From Lachnospiraceae bacterium (lineage in GTDB: Bacteria > Bacillota > Clostridia > Lachnospirales > Lachnospiraceae): 21,344 bases of DNA. Where the stretch lies: contig CAAFNG010000301.1 of assembly GCA_900764225.1 (NCBI GenBank), forward strand, positions 1 to 21,344, written 5' to 3'. Positions 1 through 8,500 of the stretch are shown piece after piece; positions within the stretch are counted from its first letter, which is position 1, and each line of letters begins with the position of its first letter. A program made the position numbers and the translations under genes. The notes beneath the pieces were generated by a model. The model saw nothing but the letters and a program-made list of their open reading frames with translations, was not told the origin of the DNA and ran no database searches.

Positions 1-2
1 CG

Positions 3-155
3 GTGAAGAACCGGAAGCAGTATGAGCTTTACGATAATAAAATCTGTACAGGTGAGGAGGCCGCGGAATGCAGGGGCTGTCTTTCCAGAAGGGTGCAATC
101 TGTGGGGTACGAGATCGTTACAGACAGAGGCGATTCACCGATGCTGCAGCCATAG
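3..155 (+). CDS. C-terminal end of an unidentified protein (5' partial)
   Basis: A reading frame is open from the left edge and stops at TAG 153-155, giving about 50 residues that begin VKNRKQYELYDNKICTGEE. The composition looks coding: mixed charged and polar residues, a Cys pair in ECRGCLSRR that could be a metal or redox site, and an end at DSPMLQP. No start codon with a ribosome binding site is visible inside the window, so the gene probably begins upstream. I do not recognise the family. The overlapping frame at 22-258 is less protein-like. Between this stop and the TetR gene (156-369) there is no convincing terminator or further gene, so co-transcription with the regulator is possible. 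Confidence 0.45.
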   Translation: MKNRKQYELYDNKICTGEEAAECRGCLSRRVQSVGYEIVTDRGDSPMLQP

Positions 156-255
156 CAGTAAAATACGGATTGAAATCATAACACAGGCAAATAAATTTAC
201 ACACAGAGACTTCCATTTTCAGGAGATATACGTTAAAATACGAATAGGATCAGAT

Positions 256-282
256 TGACATAATAATATCAAAGATATGTCA
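256..282. promoter_or_regulatory. Inverted repeat, candidate TetR operator
   Basis: TGACAT (256-261) and ATGTCA (277-282) form perfect 6-bp arms around a 15-bp AT-rich spacer, about 90 bp upstream of the TetR start. TetR-family repressors commonly bind such dyads near their own promoter. TTGACA at 255-260 resembles a -35 box, but no good -10 follows at 16-18 bp. A weak alternative -10 (TAAAAT, 234-239) would put the dyad just after the transcription start. The rest of the 156-369 gap holds nothing else I can support. Confidence 0.3.
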
Positions 283-369
283 GGAGCTGATCAGAAATGA
301 GCAGATTTTTTTCCGCAGGCGGAGAAAGCGGAAAAAGCAGCAACGAAACAACAATGGAGTGCGTAAAAT

Positions 370-957
370 ATGGAAAAAACAGAAAGTGCTGTGCGGAGCA
401 GACTTCTGGAAGCCGGTAAAGAGGAATTCAGGGACAAAGGGTTTCTGAAAGCCTCTCTTCGTGCCATCTGCAAAAAAGCAGATGTGACTACGGGAGCTTT
501 GTATTTCTTTTTTGAAAGCAAAGCAGCTCTTTTTGAGAAGATCGTGGAGGAAACGGTCGGAGAAATGGAGCAGATAGCCGGGAAACTGACAGATTCCCAA
601 AACGAAGAGCAGACGATATCAGAAGAATACGACCAGCTTTTTATGGAATTCGTCTGGGAAAACAGAGATATTGCGAGAATTCTCATGGAAGGTGCAGAAG
701 GAACCAGATATGAAAATTTCTGGGAGGACACCTGCACAAAAATGGAACAGCTTCTTCAGGAGAATTTCCGGAAAAAATGCGGAAAAGAAGCAGATAATGA
801 TCTGGTACATATCCTGATTGGAATGAAGATGCAGGGCTACAGAGAACTGCTTAAGGGAAATTATTCCAGGGAAAAACTTCTGGAGCTTTCCAGAATGTTA
901 AAGCGCTGTTCAGATCAGAGTATTCAGACTGTGGCAGAAGAAATCAAGAAAAAATGA
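370..957 (+). CDS. TetR/AcrR family transcriptional regulator
   Basis: This 195-residue protein has the size and layout of TetR-family one-component repressors. An N-terminal three-helix DNA-binding domain covers about residues 5-55. Its helix-turn-helix (residues 28-51) contains SLRAICKKADVTTGALYFFF followed by SK, matching the family pattern of Ala, Gly, a Tyr-Phe-Phe/His-Phe stretch and Lys. Residues 56-195 are a helical ligand and dimerisation domain of unknown specificity. The ATG is chosen because GGAG (356-359) lies 10 bases upstream. A terminator begins 6 bases after the stop, so this is the last gene of its transcript. No drug exporter is adjacent on the right, so its target is itself, the upstream gene, or something distant. 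Family assignment is firm; the regulon is unknown. Confidence 0.92.
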   Translation: MEKTESAVRSRLLEAGKEEFRDKGFLKASLRAICKKADVTTGALYFFFESKAALFEKIVEETVGEMEQIAGKLTDSQNEEQTISEEYDQLFMEFVWENRDIARILMEGAEGTRYENFWEDTCTKMEQLLQENFRKKCGKEADNDLVHILIGMKMQGYRELLKGNYSREKLLELSRMLKRCSDQSIQTVAEEIKKK

Positions 958-963
958 TAAAGA

Positions 964-994
964 CCTGGCAGCAAAAGCTGTCAGGCTTTTTTTT
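964..994 (+). terminator. Intrinsic terminator after the TetR gene
   Basis: CCTGGCAGC (964-972) pairs with GCTGTCAGG (977-985) as a 9-bp stem with one G-U pair and an AAAA loop. It is followed by C and eight T residues (987-994). It lies directly after the TetR stop and separates it from the DtxR promoter. Confidence 0.9.
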
Positions 995-1006
995 CTCGGA
1001 AAACCA

Positions 1007-1035
1007 TTGCCCAATCAATGAAAGTATGCTATGAT
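1007..1035 (+). promoter_or_regulatory. Sigma-A type promoter of the DtxR-family gene
   Basis: TTGCCC (1007-1012), a 17-bp spacer and TATGAT (1030-1035) form a plausible sigma-A promoter. Its start site would be near 1042, about 36 bases ahead of the DtxR-family ATG. It sits immediately behind the upstream terminator. Confidence 0.6.
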
Positions 1036-1041
1036 TAACTT

Positions 1042-1059
1042 GGTTAGTTTGAACAAACC
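1042..1059. promoter_or_regulatory. Palindrome at the start site, candidate metalloregulator box
   Basis: GGTTaGTTtgAACaAACC is an 18-bp dyad with 7 of 9 positions paired, placed at the predicted transcription start. The half-site GGTTAG resembles the AGGTTAG half of the DtxR/IdeR box, although the other half diverges. Its position directly before a DtxR-family gene suggests metal-dependent autoregulation. The role is inferred from position and half-site similarity only. Confidence 0.45.
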
Positions 1060-1077
1060 GCGGGAGGTGTAAATAGC

Positions 1078-1488
1078 ATGAGATCAAATGAATCATCAGA
1101 AGATTATCTGGAAACCATATTGATTCTGGGAAACAGGAGCTCACTTGTGAGAGCGGTGGATATAGCGGCTGAGATGGGGTTTAAGAAGCCGAGCGTCAGT
1201 GTTGCCATGAAGAACCTGCGTCAGAAGAATCTGATCACAGTTGCAGATAACGGAGATATCCGTCTGACTGAGGAAGGTCATAAGATCGCAGATAAGGTAT
1301 ACGAACGTCATCAGCTGATCTCTTCCTGGCTGATCATGCTGGGAGTCCAGGAAAAAACAGCTCTTCACGATGCCTGCAGGATCGAGCATATCATCAGCGA
1401 GGAGAGCTTTGAGGCGCTGAAAAAGGCGGTTCACGAGCTGAGAGAGCAGGAGAATGCAGCGAAGGAAAAAGCTGTGAGTGAAGCCTGA
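1078..1488 (+). CDS. DtxR/MntR-family metal-dependent transcriptional regulator
   Basis: This 136-residue protein has the short, SH3-less build of MntR. A winged helix (about residues 5-75, with KKPSVSVAMKNLRQKNLI as the recognition region and LTEEGHKIA as the wing end) is followed by a helical metal-binding and dimerisation domain. Compared with Bacillus MntR, likely ligands are D9, E12, H78, E103 and H104. The position of MntR Glu99 is Cys100 here, as in DtxR (Cys102), so the metal site mixes the two types. Specificity for Mn or Fe cannot be told from the sequence. The start is supported by GGGAGGTG at 1062-1069. No metal transporter is adjacent; the next gene has its own promoter. In this family metal-bound dimers repress uptake genes. 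Confidence 0.9.
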   Translation: MRSNESSEDYLETILILGNRSSLVRAVDIAAEMGFKKPSVSVAMKNLRQKNLITVADNGDIRLTEEGHKIADKVYERHQLISSWLIMLGVQEKTALHDACRIEHIISEESFEALKKAVHELREQENAAKEKAVSEA

Positions 1489-1513
1489 ACAGATGAAAAA
1501 AAGACAACAGGAA

Positions 1514-1541
1514 TTGACAACAGAAAAAATAAGAATATAAT
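1514..1541 (+). promoter_or_regulatory. Consensus sigma-A promoter of the histidine phosphatase gene
   Basis: TTGACA (1514-1519), a 16-bp spacer and TATAAT (1536-1541) match both consensus hexamers exactly. The start site would be near 1548, giving a leader of about 29 bases. No terminator separates it from the DtxR-family gene, so read-through from there is also possible. Confidence 0.8.
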
Positions 1542-1576
1542 GGAAATCCAGGTTATAAAATGGAGGACACAAAAAG

Positions 1577-2308
1577 ATGAAATTACTTTTTATACGACAT
1601 GGAGACCCGGATTATACAATAGATTCCCTGACAGAGAAGGGCTGGAAAGAGGCGGAATTTCTTTCCGAAAAGATCGCTGCGCTTGATGTCAGGGATTTTT
1701 ATGTCTCGCCTCTTGGAAGAGCGAAGGATACTGCTTCCTGTACTTTAAAAAAGACGGGAAGAACAGCGACAGAATGTAAGTGGCTGAGGGAGTTTGATGT
1801 TCAGATCCGAAGACCCGACAGAAACGGGGAAAAGATCATCCCGTGGGACTGGCTTCCGCAGGACTGGACGAAGGTTGAGAACTTTTACAGCTTTGACAGC
1901 TGGTGGGATAATGATATCCTGAAAGAAGGCCATATGAAGGAAGAATATGACTGGGTAACCAAAAACTTTGACAAGGTTCTGGCTGAGCATGGTTATGTCC
2001 GTGAAGGGCATTACTACAGAGCCGAGAAAGCGAACGAGGATACCCTTGTTTTCTTCTGCCATTTTGGAGTAAGCTGTGTGCTGATCAGTTATCTTCTCAG
2101 TATTTCTCCACTGGTAATGCTGCAGAATTTCTGTGCTGCACCGTCTTCTGTAAGCACGATCGTAACAGAAGAGCGCAGAAAAGGCATCGCCTCTTTCCGT
2201 ATGAGTTCTTTCGGAGATATCTCACATCTGTATGCACACCAGGAGCCTCCGGCTTTTGCTGCCAGATTCTGTGAGACATACGATAATAAGGAACAGAGAC
2301 ACGACTGA
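1577..2308 (+). CDS. Histidine phosphatase superfamily protein (phosphoglycerate mutase-like)
   Basis: The 243-residue protein opens with MKLLFIRHGDPDY, the RHG signature in which H8 is the expected phospho-accepting histidine and R7 part of the phosphate pocket. SPLGRAKDTA (44-53) supplies the second conserved Arg, R48. E72 in LREFD is a candidate proton donor. H162 in FFCHFGVSC is the second active-site histidine. All core residues of an active branch-1 enzyme are therefore visible. The Trp-rich insert around residues 90-127 (PWDWLPQDW, SWWDND) is not part of the minimal core and may shape substrate choice. Substrates in this family range from sugar phosphates to phosphoproteins, so none is assigned. 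GGAGG at 1562-1566 supports the ATG. A terminator follows the stop within 40 bases, so the gene is monocistronic from its own promoter. Confidence 0.9.
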   Translation: MKLLFIRHGDPDYTIDSLTEKGWKEAEFLSEKIAALDVRDFYVSPLGRAKDTASCTLKKTGRTATECKWLREFDVQIRRPDRNGEKIIPWDWLPQDWTKVENFYSFDSWWDNDILKEGHMKEEYDWVTKNFDKVLAEHGYVREGHYYRAEKANEDTLVFFCHFGVSCVLISYLLSISPLVMLQNFCAAPSSVSTIVTEERRKGIASFRMSSFGDISHLYAHQEPPAFAARFCETYDNKEQRHD

Positions 2309-2342
2309 TGCGTGCAAATGAATATTCTCAAAATTATAAGAA

Positions 2343-2373
2343 AGTTCCCGGTTTAATATCGGGGGCTTTTTTT
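2343..2373 (+). terminator. Intrinsic terminator after the phosphatase gene
   Basis: AGTTCCCGGT (2343-2352) pairs with ATCGGGGGCT (2358-2367), including three G-U pairs, around a TTAAT loop. A run of seven T residues (2367-2373) follows. It isolates the phosphatase gene from the giant gene. Confidence 0.85.
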
Positions 2374-2481
2374 GTAGTTCACATAGTATTTCGAGAATAT
2401 TTTGAAAAAAAGAGAAATGTAACACTATATCAGAAGGAATATAAAATATATGAGAATAATAATGAAAAAGAAGATGACATA

Positions 2482-2490
2482 TGCTATAAT
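2482..2490 (+). promoter_or_regulatory. Extended -10 promoter of the giant surface-protein gene
   Basis: TGcTATAAT (2482-2490) is a consensus extended -10 element. A start near 2497 gives a leader of about 27 bases. The -35 region (about 2462-2467, ATGAAA) is weak, which extended -10 promoters tolerate. A second possible promoter, TTGAAA (2402-2407) with an 18-bp spacer and TATATC (2426-2431), lies upstream. Confidence 0.6.
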
Positions 2491-2523
2491 TGTTCAAAAA
2501 TAACATACGGAAGGAGAAAAAGT

Positions 2524-5500
2524 ATGAAAAGAAGGGGCAGGCAGTTTCTGGCCATTTTGTTGGCGGTCCTGATGATTTTGCCTATGGACAGTTTTTCTGT
2601 TCTGGCTATGGAATCAGAACCGATGACGGAATGGCAGGATGATATGTCGGATGGAGATGTATTTTCGGATACTTCGGAAGAAGAAAATGAAACTGTGCAG
2701 GAATCCGCTGATGTGTCGTCAGATGAAACAGAGGAAACGTATATACCTGAGACGGAGGTATCGGAACCACAGCAGGAGGAAAGTTCAGCGGAAGTAACTC
2801 CGGAAGCAGAAAATTCGGAAATTGAGGAGCTGGAAACAGAGGAGGAAAAATCCGAGCCAGAAGAAGAAATTATTGAGGAGCCCGGGAATTCGGACACTGA
2901 AAATGAGAGCCAGGAGCTTACACTGGACAGTGAAGAGACAGAAGAAAAAACGGAAGCTCTTGAAAGCGAAAATGAGATAGCAGTTTTTTCAGATGATACT
3001 CAGTGGACGGGAAAAGGGACAGAGGATGAACCTTATGAGATCGGTACAGAGGCAGATCTTAGGAAAATGTCTCAGTTAACTCAGTCCGCATCACTTGGTG
3101 GATATTTTATTCTGAAAAATGATATTGCCCTTACAGAAACATGGATTCCAGTTGGAAAAGACGGAAACAACTGTTTTAAGGGAGTTTTTGATGGAAATAA
3201 TTTTACTGTCAGTAATGTGCAGACCGATTCTGTAAAAGGATATGCTGGCTTTTTCGGATATAATTCAGGAACTGTGAGAAATCTCAGTATTCAGGGAAAT
3301 CTGAATGTTAACGGAATAGCTGGTCTTCTTATCGGCTATAACAAAGGAACAGTAGAAAACTGCCGGGCAGAAGGAAGCGTAACTTCTTCGTCTGATGGTG
3401 GAGGAATTATAGGAGAGAATGCAGGTACAGTTAAAAACAGTACAGCGTCTGTAACAGTAACCGGTAATGGTAATGCAGGCGGGTTCATGGGGGAAAATTA
3501 TGGAACAGTAAGTGGCTGTGGAGCACTTGGAAATGTAAGCGGTCAAAATGGAGAAAACGGTGGATTTGTAGGATACAACACTGCAAAAATCGAAAATTGT
3601 TATGCAAGAGGAACCGTATCCGGTTCGGGTAATACAGGAGGATTTCTTGGAAGATCGGAAAGAGTTTCAGTGAAATACTGTTATGCATCGGGTACAGTTA
3701 ATGATAATACAGGTAAAGGATTCGGTGGATATTTTTATCAGTGTGGACCGAAATTCTGTTATTATAATTCAGCTAATACAGGAAACCGTGAGGGAATTCC
3801 GGTAACATTACAGAAATTAAAAGACCAGAATACGTATTATGGCTGGGATTTTGAGCATGTATGGACAATGGATGAAAACAGTTATCCGGCAATTGATTTT
3901 CGGGGAGAAGCGGGAGCTGTTGAGATTGAAGGTGACGGAAGTGAGGTAGATCCTTATCTTATAAAAACAGAAAATCAGCTGCAGGCACTCTGTACCGGTG
4001 AGTTACCGCTGAAAGGACGTAATTATTATGTCCTTGCCAACGATATTGTGCTGACAGGTGAGAACTGGACTCCGGTTGGCGGAAATAACATGGATGCTTT
4101 TGGAGGAGTTTTTGATGGACAGGGCCATACGATCAGTGGATTGAAGCTTTCAGGAAGAAATGAAAGATATACAGGCCTTTTCGGGGAAAACAATGGTACA
4201 ATCTGTAATCTGACAGTAGCAGGAAATATTGAGGCCGTTTCTGAGGCAGGAATTCTGGCAGGCTGTAATAATGGACGGATTGAAAACTGCTCTGTTTCCG
4301 GTACGGTTTCTTCAACAGGAAGCCATGGAGGAATGGTCGGTCTGAACAGTAATAAAGGTGTGATCGAGAATAGTACTGCTTCTGTTGAAATTTCGGGAAC
4401 CGGTGAAGCAGGAGGCTTTGTGGGCAGTAATCAGGGAACTATCCGCTATAGTGGTGCTGCCGGAAAGGTATCAGGAAGTACTGAATACGCAGGAGGTTTT
4501 ACCGGATATCACAGCGGAACTATCGAGAACTGTTATGCATGGGGAAAAGTATCCGGAAGCAATACATCTGGAGGCTTTGCGGGAAGAGCCTACAATGGTT
4601 CCATTAAATTCTGCTATGCACTTGGAATGGTAAATGATAATGCCGGAGCAGGTTTTGTAAATGATAGATATTACAGCAGTATTCGTTTTTGCTATTATAA
4701 TGCTTCCAACACAGGAAATCGACAGGGAATTCCAATGACCGTGCAGAAGCTGAAAAAACAGGAAACATATACAAGCTGGGATTTTGAACATATATGGGCT
4801 CTGGGAGAAAAAGGATATCCTGTGATCAGCTTAAGAGAAGAAGCAGGTGAGATAGAGATTGAAGGAGATGGAAGTGAAGAAGATCCTTATCAGATTGTAA
4901 CAGAGAAACAGCTGGAAGCTCTGGCTGTCGGAACACTTCCGCTAAAAGGAAAGAATTATTATGTTCTTGGCAATGATATTACATTGAGCAGTGAGAACTG
5001 GACACCCATCGGCGGAAATGATACGGATGTCTTCTGTGGGATTTTTGATGGACAGGGTCATACGATCAGTGGACTTAAAATTTCAGGAAGAGGTGAGGTA
5101 TACACAGGACTTTTCGGGGCAAATACAGGAACAATCCGGAATCTTAATGTCTCCGGAAAAGTAGAGGCGGAGTCATTTGCAGGAATTTTACTTGGGCAGA
5201 ATAAAGGAAAAATCGAAAATTGTACAGTATCCGGGGCTGTGGAATCTTTAGGAACACATGGTGGACTTATCGGAATAAACGAAGAAAATGCAGTAATAGA
5301 AGACTGTATATCAGATGTAACTGTTACAGGAAATGGTGAAGCAGGAGGTTTTGCAGGCAGCAATAACGGAACAATCCGTTACAGTGGGGCCCGGGGAAAA
5401 GTATCCGGAAGCAGAGAAGATACCGGAGGTTTTGTAGGATATAACAACCGGAATATTGAAAACAGTTATGCAAGGGGAAAGGTATCCGGAACCGGAAATA

Positions 5501-8500
5501 CTGGAGGCTTTTGCGGAAGAAATTATTATGGAAAAATTACATATTGCTATTCGTCAGGAAATGTAAATGACAATACCGGAGGTGGTTTTGTAGGCAGCAG
5601 ATATTCAGATGTGATCCGATTCTGTTATTTTAATTCTGCGAATACGGGAAACCGCGATGGAATTCCGGCAACAACACAGAAGCTGAAAAAACAGGAAACC
5701 TATTCCGGCTGGGATTTTTCCCATATATGGACAATGTCGGAAAACAGTTACCCGGTAATTCAGCGTCAGGGAGAGCTTGAAGAGATAGAGATTGCCGGAG
5801 ACGGAAGTGAAGAAAATCCGTATGTTATTACAACAGAAGCGCAGTTGCAGGCACTTACGGAGAACAGGCTTCCGGTAAACGGAAATTATTATTATATTCT
5901 GGGAAACGATATTACTCTGAGCAGTGAAAACTGGACACCTGTTGGCGGAAATGGAACAGATTCTTTCAGGGGAGTTTTTGATGGACAGGGATATACAATT
6001 CGTGGCCTCAAAATTTCCGGAAGAGGAAATTTGGATGCAGGTCTGTTTGGCAGTAATGAGGGAATAATTCGAAATCTGAAGGTGGAAGGAAGTGTGGAAA
6101 ATACTTCCAATGCCGGAATCCTTGCAGGTCGCAATAAAGGAAGAATTGAAAACTGTTCTGTATCCGGAAATGTGTCTTCAACAGAAACACATGGAGGTCT
6201 TGTCGGCATAAATGAACAAAATGCAACAATAGAAAAATGTCAGGCAGACGTGACTGTAGAAGGAAGTGGGATAGCAGGCGGCTTCGTCGGAAGTAACAAC
6301 GGAACGATTCAATACTGTAGTGCTACAGGAAAAGTATCGGGAAGCAGAGAAGATGCCGGAGGTTTCATAGGATATAATCAGGGAGTTGTTCGAAACAGTT
6401 ATTCCTGGGGACGTGTATCCGGAACCGGAAATACCGGAGGTTTTGTCGGCAGAGAATATTATGGCAGCATGTATTTCTGTTACAGTGTCGGAATGACCAA
6501 TGATAATAAAGGTGCAGGACTGGTAGGATACCGATACTCGGATAAAGTAAGATTCTGCTATTATAATGCGGCAAATACCGGAAACAGAGAAGGTATTCCT
6601 CTGTTAACGGCAAAATTAAAAGAAAAATCTTCTTACACAGGCTGGGATTTTGAACACATCTGGAATATCGGTGAAAAAGGATATCCGGTAATTGATTTGC
6701 GGGGAGAAGAAGAGGAGATCGAGATCAGTGGAGATGGAAGTGAGGAAAATCCTTATGTAATCAAGACAGAAGCTCAACTGCAGGCGCTGACAGAAGGAAA
6801 ACTTCCTCTTGCAGGAAAAAATTACTATGTGCTTGGAAATGACATTGAACTTTCCAGCGGAAACTGGACGCCTGTCGGAGGTAATGGAGCAGATGCTTTT
6901 GAAGGCTTCTTTGACGGAAAAGGATATACAATTCAGGGACTTAAAATTTCCGGAAGGTCAGAAGAGAATACAGGATTTTTCGGAATAAATAAAGGAGAGA
7001 TCCGTAACCTTAATATTTCAGGTACTGTAGAAGCAAGCTCAAATACGGGAATTCTTGTGGGAAGTAACAGGGGAATCCTAGAAAACTGTAAGACATCCGG
7101 ATCAGTGAGTTCACAGGGAAATCATGGCGGACTTGTGGGAATGAATGAGAATACCGGAGTTGTCAGACACTGCAGCAGCCAGGCAAATATAAGTGGTAAG
7201 GGAACTGGGGGAGGTCTGGCCGGGTATAATAACGGACAGATTACAGAGAGTTTTGCAACAGGAACTGTTACTGAAGGCAGTGAGGTTGGAGGTCTTGCTG
7301 GAGACAATTATTATGGAACTATTGAAAATTCATTTGCAAGAGGTAATGTCACAGGTAATACTGCCGGAGGTCTTGTTGGAAGATACTATTATGGAAAAAT
7401 AATAAACTGTTATTCCACGGGAAAAGCAAATGAAGGAACTGGCGGAGGCCTGATCGGAAGCAGTTATGGAACAGTAACGAATTCCTATTACTGCAGCACT
7501 ACAAGTTTCTGTAAAGATACAGATAAGGGAACACCTCTTTCAAGAGAAAAAATGAGAACAGAGGGAAATTATGAAGGCTGGGATTTCTCAGAAACCTGGG
7601 GAATTTACAGTACAATCAATAATGGATATCCGTTCCTTCTGTGGGAAATTGAAAATAAAACAGAAGTAACCAATACTTCTTTCTGGTATGAAGTCGGGGA
7701 AAGCAAAAAAGGTTTTGCAAAAATGAATCAGGATATGCAGATCTACCTGACAGCAGAAAATATGAAAACTGTAAAATATCATATTACCTATGTGCAGTCT
7801 CAGGAAACCAGAACCATGGATGTTGTGGCTGAATACAACGAAAAGGAGCAGGCATTTAAGGGAACATTCCATATTGATGAGGATATGCAGGAGATTTCGG
7901 CTTTATCTGCAACTGTGACTAATAATGCAGGAGAAGAAAATGTCATAAATTTTGACAGCTCATATAATTATCAGATACCGCTCAAAATAGAGGGACTTTT
8001 GAATGTGAAGATTCCTGCTGAATTTGTTAAAGATGGCAAAATGAGTCTTCAGCTGAAAAATTCTTATGGAAGTTCAGTGGTTAAAATGTCAATGGACGGA
8101 AAAACAGAATTTACGATCCCGGCACTTGAGACTGGAATTTATAAGGCAGAGCTGTATGCGGGAAATATGAAATATGCAGAAAGATCCGGAATTAAAATCG
8201 TTCAGGGTCAGACAACGCTGGAAGATTTTTCAGACCTGAGTGCTGTAGCAGATGTTGCAGTGGAGTTTTATGCAGAGGGAAGAAAGGTTTCCAGTGATGA
8301 TTTTACATTGAATTTCTATGATAAGACAGAAGGGAAAGACCGACTTCTGGAAAAGGGTACAGAACTGAAATATCTGGCAGCAGGAGATAAGATCGGATAT
8401 TCTCTGGAACTTACCGGAAATGGAAAGCGAAAATATCGGGTAGATGATACGATTTATGAAAAAACGCTGAATGAAGGACTGAATGTAATACAGTTCCAGC

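Noticed and set aside
22..258. 78-residue open frame near the left edge
   Set aside because: Composition is not protein-like and it overlaps a more convincing partial gene in another frame. No ribosome binding site decides for it.
286..293. CTGATCAG palindrome before the TetR gene
   Set aside because: An 8-bp palindrome is too short to support an operator on its own.
2321..2401. AATATTCTC (2321-2329) and GAGAATATT (2393-2401) inverted repeat
   Set aside because: The arms are AT-rich and flank an already good terminator. The separation is too long for a confident operator and chance is likely in such sequence.
2308..2523. In-frame N-terminal extension of the giant protein to an ATG at 2308
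   Set aside because: This stretch holds the phosphatase terminator and the extended -10 promoter. The ATG at 2524 has a good ribosome binding site and begins a clear signal peptide.
3010..7650. Regular repeats considered as a CRISPR array or satellite
   Set aside because: The repeats are coding, in one continuous frame with GLUG motifs, and the period is 933 bp, far from CRISPR spacing.
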